32,060 nt of DNA. It comes from Candidatus Scalindua sp. (GTDB taxonomy: Bacteria; Planctomycetota; Brocadiia; Brocadiales; Scalinduaceae). The position numbers and the translations under genes are program-made. Numbering within the stretch: the stretch's first letter is position 1; each line of letters begins with the position of its first letter. The stretch lies in NCBI GenBank assembly GCA_021776915.1, contig JAIQZU010000072.1, positions 1 to 32,060 of the forward strand, written 5' to 3'. The notes under the pieces are model-generated. The model was not told the DNA's origin. It saw only the letters and a program-made list of their open reading frames with translations, and did not search any database. This document shows positions 15,173 to 23,094 of the stretch, in pieces.

Positions 15173-16912
15173 TCACCCCTCCCCATTTGTCTCTCTGGGA
15201 AGCGTAAAGAAAAACCTGCTCCCTTTACCAAACTTACTCTCAACCCAAATCTTACCTTGATGCATTTCTACAATTCCCTTGGCAATAGATAGTCCTAACC
15301 CTGTTCCTTTTTCACCTGCTCCTTCAACGCGGCTGAACTGTTGAAACTTGCTGAATACCTTGGGAATATCATCTTTTGAGATGCCTATTCCCGTATCAGC
15401 AACAGAGCATTCAACCTCTTTTTCTTTCTTTCTGATTGAAACCTCTATAATCCCCTCTTTAGTAAACTTCAACGCATTGTTAATCAGATTGGTAAGTACC
15501 TGAACTATCCTATCCGCATCCGCATAGACATCTATTCTTTCTTCAGGAAGACTCATCCTCAGTTCTAAACCTCTCTTTTCTGCCATAGACGCAAAAGATG
15601 AGACAATCTTTTTTACGAGGCTCGTTATATTATTCAAACTCCTTTTAAGCTCTGCTTTGCCTGCCTCAATCTTGGATATGTCAAGGAGATTATTTATAAT
15701 TCGCGCCAACCGGTCTATATTTTCCATTGCTGTAGCAAGAATCTCCTTTTGTTTCTCATTTATCCTGCCGGGTATCTCATCCTGAACAAGGCTTATTCCC
15801 TCCCTCGTAATAGAAAGCGGAGTGCGTAATTCATGAGAAACCGTGGTGATAAATTCAGTTTTCATACCCTCAACCTCTTTTTCCCTGGTGATATCTCTTA
15901 GATATATACATATACCTAAAAACTTTTCTCCTTTAGATACAGATGTGATTTCGCAATGTAAGATTCTGTTTTCTTCCTGCTGTACAGATATTTCTTTAAC
16001 AACGGGATGATTCTTCAGGCTGGCCAACCGTTCAACAATGTCTATACCCTGTCGCATTATCTGCAGTTTATCAAGGAGCTTTCTGGTTGTAATTTCTGCC
16101 TGCTCTTCAAACGCCAACATACTCCTTGCCTGAGGATTTAAAACGACTATATCACCACGTTCATCAATCATGATTATACCCTCAGCCATACTTTCCACCA
16201 TAGATTCCATCTTAGTCTTCTCAGCATCAACAACCGATCGTAGCCTTTCAATGGCATTGGCCGTCTGAGCGGCAATGGCGTAAACAAGTTTTATCTTTTC
16301 TTCGCTAAAAGCATTCTCTCTACAACTGGAGATGTTAATCATCCCCACTACTTTTGCATTTACAATAAAGGGTACATTGAAGAAAGACCTCAGTTGATCA
16401 AAACATCTTCCCTCCTCCGGCTTGACATTAGAGTCTAAGGGTAGAACAAAAGCGTTTACGCTCCTGCTGTGGAAATTATTACACGCAAGCATGGAGGTAC
16501 AATCGATAAGAGTTTTCTTAAGTTCTTCGATGAATTTGAAGCTTTCAGCATTTGCCGGTTTAAGGATAATATTAACTGCGCAGACATCAAATAAAAGCGA
16601 GGCGCAGATATCATAATCAACGATCTTAAATAATGATTCCATAATAAGCTTCAGTAACTGCTGATAATCCAATGTGTATGAAATAGCATTAGAAACCTCA
16701 TAAAGAACGGATAGCTCAAATGTCCTATTCTTTACCTTTTCCTCTAATCCTGTGGAGAATGCCTCAAGTTCTGCCTTTGCCTTTTCAAGTTCCCCTCTCT
16801 TTCTTTCTAACTTCTGATTTGAATCATCCATATCCTCCAGCAAGCTTATCATCGCCTTGTTTCTTTGCTCAGGAGTGAGTTTCATCATTTCTTCCTGTGT
16901 TTCTTCTTTCAT
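15173..16912 (-). CDS. Cytoplasmic GAF-PAS sensor histidine kinase
   Basis: A 579-aa kinase. A coiled coil (about 28-68) leads into a GAF domain (about 75-225), a second signalling helix, a PAS domain (about 235-345) and a HisKA domain with H360 (TVSHELRTPLS). The HATPase_c domain carries N475/N478/N479, D506 (DTGIGIS) and GEKGTGLGLS (533-542). No membrane helices are present. The GAF chromophore Cys cannot be assigned: several Cys residues are present (C102, C111, C138, C144, C170) but no phytochrome signature. A 200-bp stretch encoding GAF residues about 100-170 is duplicated upstream at 17545-17745. The gene lies just downstream of a receiver/coiled-coil gene that is a likely partner. Confidence 0.92.
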   Translation of the reverse strand: MKEETQEEMMKLTPEQRNKAMISLLEDMDDSNQKLERKRGELEKAKAELEAFSTGLEEKVKNRTFELSVLYEVSNAISYTLDYQQLLKLIMESLFKIVDYDICASLLFDVCAVNIILKPANAESFKFIEELKKTLIDCTSMLACNNFHSRSVNAFVLPLDSNVKPEEGRCFDQLRSFFNVPFIVNAKVVGMINISSCRENAFSEEKIKLVYAIAAQTANAIERLRSVVDAEKTKMESMVESMAEGIIMIDERGDIVVLNPQARSMLAFEEQAEITTRKLLDKLQIMRQGIDIVERLASLKNHPVVKEISVQQEENRILHCEITSVSKGEKFLGICIYLRDITREKEVEGMKTEFITTVSHELRTPLSITREGISLVQDEIPGRINEKQKEILATAMENIDRLARIINNLLDISKIEAGKAELKRSLNNITSLVKKIVSSFASMAEKRGLELRMSLPEERIDVYADADRIVQVLTNLINNALKFTKEGIIEVSIRKKEKEVECSVADTGIGISKDDIPKVFSKFQQFSRVEGAGEKGTGLGLSIAKGIVEMHQGKIWVESKFGKGSRFFFTLPRETNGEG

Positions 16913-16979
16913 TTTAAGTGGTCAAAAATTTCTAAAGTTGGCTAAAAGGATTTTGTTTATTACAATTTGCTTCCGTTAT

Positions 16980-17534
16980 TTATCCTCCATCGTCTCTCAA
17001 CTTCCCCTCCAGCTCCTTCACCCGATCCTTAAGCTCCTTGATTCTTAATTCTCTACCAACAAAAAGATCATTGAAATGCTTAAGTTGCCTGTTCTTTTGT
17101 TCAAGTTTTTCATTTTTTTTCATAAGTTCCGAAGTGAGTTTGCTATTTCTTTGAACAAGGAAATACCTTTCAATAGCATTTGAGATAGACACTTTTAGTT
17201 CTTCAACATTCCAGGGTTTTGTAATGAATTTATATATATGCCCTTCATTTATGGCTGGAATAACTACATGAGTATCGGTATATACTGAAAGTACAATCCT
17301 TACTATTTGAGGCCAGCGTTTGTATACTTGTTTAAGGAATTCAACACCATTCATACCAGGCATTCGATAGTCTGACATAACTACCTGAACCTTTTCTTGT
17401 TCAAGAATATCAAGCCCTTCCTCTCCTGATGTTGCCTGCAGGATTGTATATCCGCAACCTTTAAAGATTCGTGCAAGCATATGAAGGACGTTTTTGTCAT
17501 CGTCTACGCATAAAATTTTAATTTCTTCGTCCAT
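16980..17534 (-). CDS. Response regulator with C-terminal coiled coil
   Basis: A 184-aa protein. Its receiver domain (1-125) has the acidic pocket D11-D13, phospho-acceptor D55 (MSDYRMPG) and K106 (ITKPWN). The ITKPWN form and the IPAINEGHIYKF stretch are typical of RpfG-like receivers that usually carry an HD-GYP domain. Here that output is replaced by a heptad-rich coiled coil (about 130-180: ELMKKNEKLEQKNRQLKHF). It may dock onto the coiled coil at the front of the downstream GAF-PAS kinase (inference). Its start codon lies where a broken sensor reading frame ends. Confidence 0.88.
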   Translation of the reverse strand: MDEEIKILCVDDDKNVLHMLARIFKGCGYTILQATSGEEGLDILEQEKVQVVMSDYRMPGMNGVEFLKQVYKRWPQIVRIVLSVYTDTHVVIPAINEGHIYKFITKPWNVEELKVSISNAIERYFLVQRNSKLTSELMKKNEKLEQKNRQLKHFNDLFVGRELRIKELKDRVKELEGKLRDDGG

Positions 17535-17988
17535 CTTCCATCCTCTGGCTTGACATTAGAGTCTAAGGGTAGAACAAAAGCGTTTAAGCGCCTACGGTGA
17601 ATATTCTCACCCGTAAGCATACAGATACAATTGATAAGATTTGCCTTAAGTTCTTCGACGAATTCGAAGCTTTCAACATTTGTCGGTTTAAGTGTAATAT
17701 TATCCGTGTCGTCATCAAATAAAAGAGTGGCGCAGATATCGCCTTTAGAGGATTAGCAATTTTAACGATTATAAGACCACCTCCTGTTATAAAAACCAGG
17801 ATGTCAACCCCCAGTAACACAAGCAATAAACTATTTAAGAATAAAACCTTTCTGCCGGCTATGTTCACGATAAGCGCATCATGCCTCTGCTGAACCTGAT
17901 AATAATAAATTATCCCTATACAAGCCATGGTAACGGCTAACATCAGAGACAATAAGAGGAGTATCTTTTTGGTAATAGTTATCCGCAT
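17535..17988 (-). pseudogene. Broken membrane sensor: TM/HAMP start joined to a GAF fragment
   Basis: The ATG at 17988 opens ITKKILLLLSLMLAVTMAC (membrane helix), a short periplasmic stretch resembling the PilJ/NIT-type N-terminus (VNIAGRKVLFLNSLLL), and a second helix entering a HAMP start (IVKIANPLKAI). At about 17745 the coding sense moves to another frame, where DICATLLFDDDTDN and FVLPLDSNVKPED match the GAF domain of the kinase at 15173-16912. The junction lies at GCGATATCTGCGCC, close to the same bases in that kinase gene. A full sensor gene was probably deleted and patched by recombination. The first frame ends at 17584. Confidence 0.7.
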
Positions 17989-18009
17989 AGTTTACTCATT
18001 TACGCCTGC

Positions 18010-18069
18010 TATGGAGTACATCGTCCCCGCCCGACCCGTCCAAAGGCATATCCGGGCGGGCGTGACTAT
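18010..18069. repeat. Half GGAG BIME with tip insertion
   Basis: GGAGTACATCGTCCCCGCCCG, with CCGGGCGGGCGTGAC closing the hairpin. The partner unit is absent. It is directly followed by a complete BIME. Confidence 0.6.
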
Positions 18070-18072
18070 TCG

Positions 18073-18160
18073 TTTTTGGAGTACATCGTCCGTGACGATG
18101 CGTATTAATGCATTGACGCCCTCCCTAAGAATTGGCGGGCAGGCGGTCAATGCACTCCAA
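18073..18160. repeat. GGAG-type BIME
   Basis: GGAGTACATCGTC-CGT-GACGATG, then spacer CGTATTAATG, then ATTGACGCC...GGCGGTCAAT-GCACTCC. The second tip holds the CCTCCCTAAGAATTGGCGGG palindrome. Confidence 0.8.
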
Positions 18161-18183
18161 AAGAGCGCTCTAAAACACAACAT

Positions 18184-18936
18184 CTACCGCATCAAAATAT
18201 TAGAAGTCAGCATTCTTACGATATGCAAAAATGCATAAACAAAGTCTCTGAAGGCAATAACGAGTCTTTCAATGTCGACTTCCATTGAATCTCTATCTAC
18301 GCCATCTATAAGAATCTTGCCGTCTGACCACTTGAGTTCCCTCATAAAAGGATAATCTTTACCAATTACTTCACTGGACCGATTGATTATCAACATAATT
18401 ACTGAGTCACCGATGATGGGTTTTATCTTTTCAATAATTAACTTATTGAGAATAACAGGGATGATGAGAAAGAAATCATTACGGCTGAAGTCGCCTGTTA
18501 ACTTGATTAAAAAATTGATATAGTTTAAGTCCAGACTTTTTTCCCCCTTGTTTTTCAGTTCAATTTCTCTGAAGATAGTGCCTATACGCTCTAAAAATGT
18601 GTCTGTTTCGAATGGTTTGAGCGCGAAACTGTCTGCGCCTGACTCAATAGCGCCGGCTATTCTATAACCGTCTTTTTTATAGGTAAGAACAACAATAGGC
18701 AAATCCTGGAAACGCGGTTCTTTTTTTAGTGTGCGGCAAAGTTCAAGAGATGCCTCCGTAATTTCAGGATAATCGAGGTCTATTAAGAGAATATCAAATT
18801 TTCCCCCGGATACGGATGAATGAACCTCCTTAAGATTATCTATTGACTCAACTGCATAGCCTTCTGTCATAAGCCAATTTACAAAAATCTCTGCCTGTTC
18901 CCTGTCTGGTTCAACTAGTAAAACCCTTTTTTGCAT
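18184..18936 (-). CDS. Receiver domain protein with unrecognised C-terminal domain
   Basis: The ATG at 18936 with GGAGCGAT upstream is preferred over a GTG at 18957. The first 120 or so residues are a receiver domain: acidic E9/D11, phospho-acceptor D53 (LLIDLDYPEI), conserved Lys in ALKPFE. The remaining 130 residues (from about SLDLNYINFLIKLTGDF) form a domain I do not recognise. It contains hydrophobic helices (PVILNKLIIEKIKPIIG), a beta pair (WSDGKILIDGVD) and a C-terminal helix (FRDFVYAFLHIVRML). It is not DNA-binding, PilZ, HD-GYP or GGDEF in appearance. Its place between kaiC/RAYT and the kinase cluster makes it a possible output regulator for the Kai timer (inference). Confidence 0.8.
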   Translation of the reverse strand: MQKRVLLVEPDREQAEIFVNWLMTEGYAVESIDNLKEVHSSVSGGKFDILLIDLDYPEITEASLELCRTLKKEPRFQDLPIVVLTYKKDGYRIAGAIESGADSFALKPFETDTFLERIGTIFREIELKNKGEKSLDLNYINFLIKLTGDFSRNDFFLIIPVILNKLIIEKIKPIIGDSVIMLIINRSSEVIGKDYPFMRELKWSDGKILIDGVDRDSMEVDIERLVIAFRDFVYAFLHIVRMLTSNILMR

Positions 18937-19070
18937 TATCGCTATCGCTCCATACACTGACTAACGCTGACTACAGCACTGACATACACTGACGATTATG
19001 AACTGTACCAAAATTATTTTCTCATCAACTAAAAAATCTGGCTGATAAGGTTTGTTCCTTAGAATCCGTA

Positions 19071-19248
19071 GGGCAATCCTTCAGGTTTGCCTCCATCCGA
19101 CAGGCGCAAAGCGGATCTGCCTTTGGCACGACCTTGTCCTACGAATACGACAGCAAGGCTAAAGCCTTGCCCTACGACTGCCACAGCAATCCTTCAGGTT
19201 TGTTCCTTAAAACCGTAGTACAATCCTTCAGGTTTGCCTCATTATTCC
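19071..19248. repeat. GTAG REP cluster 3' of the RAYT gene
   Basis: Alternating units GTAGGGCAATCCTTCAGG (plus strand) and GCAAGGCTAAAGCCTTGCCCTAC (minus-strand GTAG plus an 8-bp hairpin GCAAGGCT/AGCCTTGC). A 92-bp stretch, 19110-19201, is identical to 19908-19999 on the other side of the transposase gene. Both lie in the same orientation. Confidence 0.85.
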
Positions 19249-19740
19249 CTACGGTTCGTTTATATCAAATTCGAAAGAACCAAGGAATTCGTATTGTGTA
19301 AAATCCTCAACAATACCTTTCCTTACCGGATTTGCGAAAATATAATTAGCTACGGTTTTTGTCTCTTCCTCACTTCTCAACACGTGTTCGTAATAGTTAA
19401 TCTGCCATAACCTTGATCCATTTCCTTTTTTATAGTAATATCCAGTCTGTTGCTTATATGACGATATAAATTTTCTCATATCTGAATCAGACTCTTCTCC
19501 TTCAATCAAAAGATGCAGATGGTCGGGCATAAAACAATAAGCCCATATCTTAAAGCCATACGCTTTTGATTGAGTCTTTAAAACATCAAGGAGATAGGCG
19601 ACAACATATTTATCGATAAATACTACTTTTTTATCATGTGTACATATGGTTACAAAGTATCGATAGCAGCCTTTGTATTCAAAGTGTTTCAGGCGTATGC
19701 GTTTCTTATATTTGATATCCATATCATTTTCGTAGGGCAA
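19249..19740 (-). CDS. REP-associated tyrosine transposase (RAYT, TnpA_REP)
   Basis: A 163-aa Y1-type HUH single-strand transposase related to IS200/IS605 TnpA. The HUH pair H74/H76 is in MPDHLHLLIE. The candidate nucleophile Tyr lies in FISSYKQQTGYYYKK (95-103), so the exact residue is not certain. The C-terminal signature LWQINYYEHVLRSEEE and YIFANPVRKG is typical of RAYTs. These enzymes act on REP hairpins with a GTAG or GGAG foot, and here both flanks hold clusters of GTAG hairpins, the expected arrangement. The last codons run into the 3' REP cluster. The length is normal and the gene looks intact. Confidence 0.93.
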   Translation of the reverse strand: MPYENDMDIKYKKRIRLKHFEYKGCYRYFVTICTHDKKVVFIDKYVVAYLLDVLKTQSKAYGFKIWAYCFMPDHLHLLIEGEESDSDMRKFISSYKQQTGYYYKKGNGSRLWQINYYEHVLRSEEETKTVANYIFANPVRKGIVEDFTQYEFLGSFEFDINEP

Positions 19741-20041
19741 TCCCTCCAGAGGCGGACGTAAACGCCTTTAGGTTTGCTTTATCACCCACGGAAGCGAAAT
19801 AAGCAAGGCTGAAGCCTTGCCCTACGTTCCAGTCATCAATTGTTCGTAGGGCGACCCTTCAGGGTTGCCTCTTTATCTACGGGCGCAAGGCTGAAGTCAC
19901 GCCATAGGCGGATCTGCCTTTGGCACGACCTTGTCCTACGAATACGACAGCAAGGCTAAAGCCTTGCCCTACGACTGCCACAGCAATCCTTCAGGTTTGC
20001 CTCCACCCGACAGGCGCAAGGCTGAAGCCTCGCCCTACGAC
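19736..20041. repeat. GTAG REP cluster 5' of the RAYT gene
   Basis: At least five GTAG hairpin units in alternating orientation fill the 312 bp between kaiC and the RAYT gene. They include the 92-bp copy at 19908-19999 and a CAGAGGCGGACGTAAACGCC palindrome inserted in one unit (inverted copy at 22400-22425). No gene is present. The kaiC stop codon is about 10 bp from the cluster edge. Confidence 0.85.
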
Positions 20042-20052
20042 AGGAGGGTGGA

Positions 20053-21567
20053 TTAGCCCAACTTCTTCAATTCGTATTCTTCGGCTAGTATTATGGAACG
20101 GGCCATTCCGGTCATGATCCCTTCAACTCCAGAGAAAGGTTCTTTTATATTTATTCCATTATTACCGATTTCAAACTCGCGTATCTCTTTTTCGTGATTA
20201 CTTCCACGCATCTTTATAACGGTTATCCCCCTTCTCATCTCGCCATGCATTTCAACATATCTTAAGATCACAATAGCATCCGTAAGAGTCGAAATATGGG
20301 CTTCCGTGATAGATTCACCTCCTAAGAGTGTCTTAGAGGTCGATGTAAACAAACCTGCTATCTCTTTTAACTTTGTATAGCTTGTAAGACTAATGACGAA
20401 ATCTCTAAAAGAATTTAAACTAAGTACTCTCTCCATAGCCGAAAGGGAATCTACGACTAATCTGTTTGGTTTAAAATCTTCAAGCTGATCTTTAATAAAC
20501 AAAAGATGATCTTCAGGTCCCATCGTTTCCGGATATCTGCAAACTACTCTTAGCAACCCTTTATTTATGTGCTTCGTTAAGTCTACACCCCAACTTAAAC
20601 CATTTCTTACGAGCTGATTCTGGGATTCTTCATAAGCAAACAAAATGCATCTTTCACCGTTATTACATCCTGAATCTACAAAAGTCGTTGACATAGTGGT
20701 CTTTCCCGTTCCTGTAGGCCCAGAGACCAGAATAATGGAATCCCTGAATAATCCTCCACCGGTCATCCTGTCCAGCTCCTTGTTTCCAAGGGTGATCCTT
20801 TTCATAGAAGAGCGTTGGATTAATTCTAAGCCCGAAAGTGGAAGAATTTTGAAACCTATTTTAGATATTGTAAAAGGGAATTCTCCTTTCTGGTGGACGG
20901 TGCCCCGAAATTTCAGGATTTCAATAGTTCTACGTCTTTTCTCTCCTTCTAAGACATTACGCAGGATGATGACATTATCTGAGACAAATTCTTCAACACC
21001 AAACCGGGCCACCTCGCCATACTCCTCTATTCGTTCGCTCGTTAAGATGGTCGTAATACCTATTCTTTTAAGCGCCGCGGTAAGATTAAATAATTCCCTC
21101 CTGATAAGCCCGGCATCCTGATACTGAGGAAAAAGGGCTGTGATAGAATCAATAGCGACTCGTTTAGCCTTAACTTTCTTTATCGCATAAATGATTCTGG
21201 CTATCAATGCCCCAAAGTCATAACTGCCTGCTAATATTTTATCACCCTCTGTAGGTGAAGCATCCACAAAAGCAAGCTTTCCTGTCTTTTCCATAGTTCT
21301 AAGATCCCAGCCTAAACTTTCCACATTTTTGCAGATATCGCCAGGGGTCTCCTCAAAGGTAACAAAGACTCCATTCTCCTTATATTTATTCATTCCCCGC
21401 CACAGAAATTCAATAGAATAAATGGTTTTTCCTGAACCGGAAGTCCCGGAAATAAGTGTCGCCCGTCCTTTAGGAAGCCCCCCCTCAGAAATGACACTAA
21501 ACCCTTCTATGCCTGTATCGACTTTTCCAAATATCTGGTTTTTTTTCACAACTTTCTTTTTAAGCAT
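20053..21567 (-). CDS. kaiC: KaiC, two-domain clock ATPase/autokinase
   Basis: A 504-aa protein with both RecA-like domains of KaiC. CI has Walker A GTSGSGKT and the catalytic Glu pair in VTFEETPGD. CII has Walker A GPTGTGKT and FAYEESQNQL. The CII autophosphorylation site is conserved: S426-T427 in HISTLTDAI, matching S431/T432 of the Synechococcus protein, with the preceding Thr of ITEA also kept. The C-terminal extension is about 15 residues shorter than cyanobacterial KaiC, so the A-loop/tail that binds KaiA may differ. KaiC hexamers in other organisms hydrolyse ATP and cycle phosphorylation as a clock or hourglass. GGAGGAG lies before the ATG. kaiB is immediately upstream. Confidence 0.95.
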   Translation of the reverse strand: MLKKKVVKKNQIFGKVDTGIEGFSVISEGGLPKGRATLISGTSGSGKTIYSIEFLWRGMNKYKENGVFVTFEETPGDICKNVESLGWDLRTMEKTGKLAFVDASPTEGDKILAGSYDFGALIARIIYAIKKVKAKRVAIDSITALFPQYQDAGLIRRELFNLTAALKRIGITTILTSERIEEYGEVARFGVEEFVSDNVIILRNVLEGEKRRRTIEILKFRGTVHQKGEFPFTISKIGFKILPLSGLELIQRSSMKRITLGNKELDRMTGGGLFRDSIILVSGPTGTGKTTMSTTFVDSGCNNGERCILFAYEESQNQLVRNGLSWGVDLTKHINKGLLRVVCRYPETMGPEDHLLFIKDQLEDFKPNRLVVDSLSAMERVLSLNSFRDFVISLTSYTKLKEIAGLFTSTSKTLLGGESITEAHISTLTDAIVILRYVEMHGEMRRGITVIKMRGSNHEKEIREFEIGNNGINIKEPFSGVEGIMTGMARSIILAEEYELKKLG

Positions 21568-21793
21568 TGTTTTTTCTCCTCCATTTAGTCGTTGAACACA
21601 CGGACTTACTGTTTATAATGTACGAACGTTCACCACACTCCATCGTGACTCACTGAAACGATGGATGACAGATGTTCGCTTTGCTAAGACGATGGACGAT
21701 CCTTCTATCCCTCGTCCTAAATCGTAATTCGTAAATCTCAAATCCCAAATCGTCCGTGTCAATCAGTGTATCAGTGCGCGTTAGTCAGTTTTA

Positions 21794-22078
21794 CTACAAT
21801 AAATCCAAACCCAACAGCACCTTTTCTTTATCACTTAAATCACCAATTATTCTTCTGATTGGCTCTGGGAGGACCCTGGCTAATGTAGGCGTCGCCAGAA
21901 TCTTATGATCTTCTGCTAATTGAGGGTTCTTTATAACATCGATTATTTGTAGCTCATAGATGCCTTTAAGTTCTTCAGCCATTAGTTTCTTCAAGTTGCT
22001 AATTGCACGAATAGCATTAGGTGTTTGGCCAGTTACATAGAGTTTTAAGACATACTTCCTTCCTGCTTTTTTCTTCAT
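21794..22078 (-). CDS. kaiB: KaiB, fold-switching clock protein
   Basis: A 94-aa protein matching KaiB almost end to end: [18 protein letters not shown] at the start, [20 protein letters not shown] in the middle, and [20 protein letters not shown] at the C-terminus. KaiB binds the CI ring of phosphorylated KaiC and, in cyanobacteria, sequesters KaiA. The short length without the acidic tail is common outside cyanobacteria. GGAG lies 8 nt before the ATG. A MITE-like repeat ends 24 nt before the start codon, so transcription may start from or through that element. It runs in the same direction as kaiC, 226 bp upstream. Confidence 0.96.
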   Translation of the reverse strand: MKKKAGRKYVLKLYVTGQTPNAIRAISNLKKLMAEELKGIYELQIIDVIKNPQLAEDHKILATPTLARVLPEPIRRIIGDLSDKEKVLLGLDLL

Positions 22079-22101
22079 TTTATAATCTCCATATTTTCTT
22101 T

Positions 22102-22237
22102 TAACCTAAATTGAGCGATTTTATTTTACATGCCGTTGTCGCCGTCCGCCTAGGTGGACGTTTTTCATCACTTGATGGGTTTGCGTAAGTTACGCAACCT
22201 CAAGGTTGCGGCTACGAAATCGCTCAATTTGAGGTTA
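22102..22237. mobile_element. MITE-like element (AAATTGAGCGATTT ends) upstream of kaiB
   Basis: 136 bp with terminal inverted repeats TAACCTAAATTGAGCGATTT and AAATCGCTCAATTTGAGGTTA (one 1-nt indel). The core holds a GTAG REP on the minus strand, GTAGCCGCAACCTTGAGGTTGC, and a CCGTCCGCCTAGGTGGACG palindrome. This is the most complete of three copies. Confidence 0.7.
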
Positions 22238-22280
22238 AAATATTAAATTAGGCCTTCGGCAACTTCAATTGTCACAAATA

Positions 22281-22440
22281 ATGTAGGGCGAGAGGCTTTC
22301 TGCCTGTGCGTGTCGCCTGTCTGCGTGCGGACACGCACAGGCAGGCACGCAGACAGGTAGCCTTGCTCCACGGCTCAATACGAGTGGAACAGCAACCCTA
22401 AAGGCGTTTACGTCCGCCTCTGGAGGGGTTGCCCTACGAT
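22281..22440. repeat. GTAG REP pair with very large palindromic insertions
   Basis: The outer units are TAGGGCGAGAGGC...AGCCTTGC and GGGTTGCCCTAC. One hairpin tip holds nested CTGCCTGTGCGTG / CACGCACAGGCAG arms. The other half holds AAAGGCGTTTACGTCCGCC, the inverted copy of the one at 19755. The remaining 22441-22576 contains a GC-rich CCTGCCTGCCGGTAGGCAGG palindrome and no gene. Confidence 0.65.
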
Positions 22441-22576
22441 CTAAACTTTGACAACATTGAATTTCCTATACATTAAATTGACGCCCTCCGGGCGGGCTAC
22501 GATTGTCAACTGTAGCGCCTGCCTGCCGGTAGGCAGGGAGGTCTTTAGACCTACACACCACGGGAATAAATCCAAT

Positions 22577-22820
22577 TTAAACATTCATATAACCATCTTT
22601 GATAACTATCCTCCCTTCTTCTTCTAAACGGTTGACGATCCATGGTTTCCTTTTTCTTTTAATACTATATTCTTTTACATTCCCTATCTTCGCGAGATCA
22701 ATACCCAAACTTAACCCGTTGCGGTATAGCTGGTCTCTTGATTCTTCATAAGCAAATAGCATTGATTTCTTTTTATATTTAAAACCGGCAGACTGGCATG
22801 ATTGAACCAGCATGACGGAA
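22577..22820 (-). pseudogene. kaiC remnant (CII fragment)
   Basis: An open frame here contains MLFAYEESRDQLYRNG and LSLGIDLAK, aligned residue by residue with FAYEESQNQLVRNG and LSWGVDL of the intact KaiC second domain. The conserved piece spans about 22690-22800. Upstream it is cut by a GGAG BIME at 22821. Downstream it changes to an unrelated basic tail (KRKRKPWIVNRLEEEG). No Walker motif or phosphorylation site survives. It lies on the opposite side of kaiB from the intact kaiC, so the locus once had two kaiC genes or suffered a duplication. Confidence 0.7.
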
Positions 22821-22905
22821 TATGGAGTGCATCGACCATGTCGATGTTCGCCACAGCGAATCTGCCTTTGGCCGTGACAGGCAGTGATACGATCACTGCA
22901 CTCCA
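22821..22905. repeat. GGAG-type BIME truncating the kaiC remnant
   Basis: GGAGTGCATCGACCATGTCGATG and CAGTGATACGATCACTG-CACTCC. The interior holds GCGAATCTGCCTTTGGC, a segment also present in the GTAG REP clusters. Confidence 0.75.
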
Positions 22906-23094
22906 AAAAAACATCCTCCCTCGCCTTGCTTCTTATACGTTTCAATCCACAATCTCCAATCATCAATCGTAAATCCAAAATCATCCTTGTTATTACTCCG
23001 GCAATTAAATACGTGAACTATTTTTCGTTTATTTATAAATATTTAGATCTTTAAGCTCTGATAGGTTGAGCCTATTTAATTGCCATGTTAACAG

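Larger units (their letters stand above)
18956..21789. repeat. 12-bp inverted pair bracketing the RAYT-kaiC segment
   Basis: ACTGACTAACGC at 18956-18967 is the exact reverse complement of GCGTTAGTCAGT at 21778-21789. Both sit within tracts of ACTGA-like words. The pair brackets RAYT and kaiC but not kaiB. The 226-bp gap between kaiB and kaiC also holds a GACGATGGACGATCC repeat but no gene. Confidence 0.4.

Noticed and set aside
15173-16912. The GAF-PAS kinase as a CikA equivalent
   Set aside because: It has a GAF domain and a kinase core but no C-terminal pseudo-receiver and no phytochrome-type signature, so the resemblance is generic.
17992-18238. Open frames on both strands between the broken sensor and the receiver protein
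   Set aside because: Repeat-derived: two BIMEs occupy almost the whole interval.
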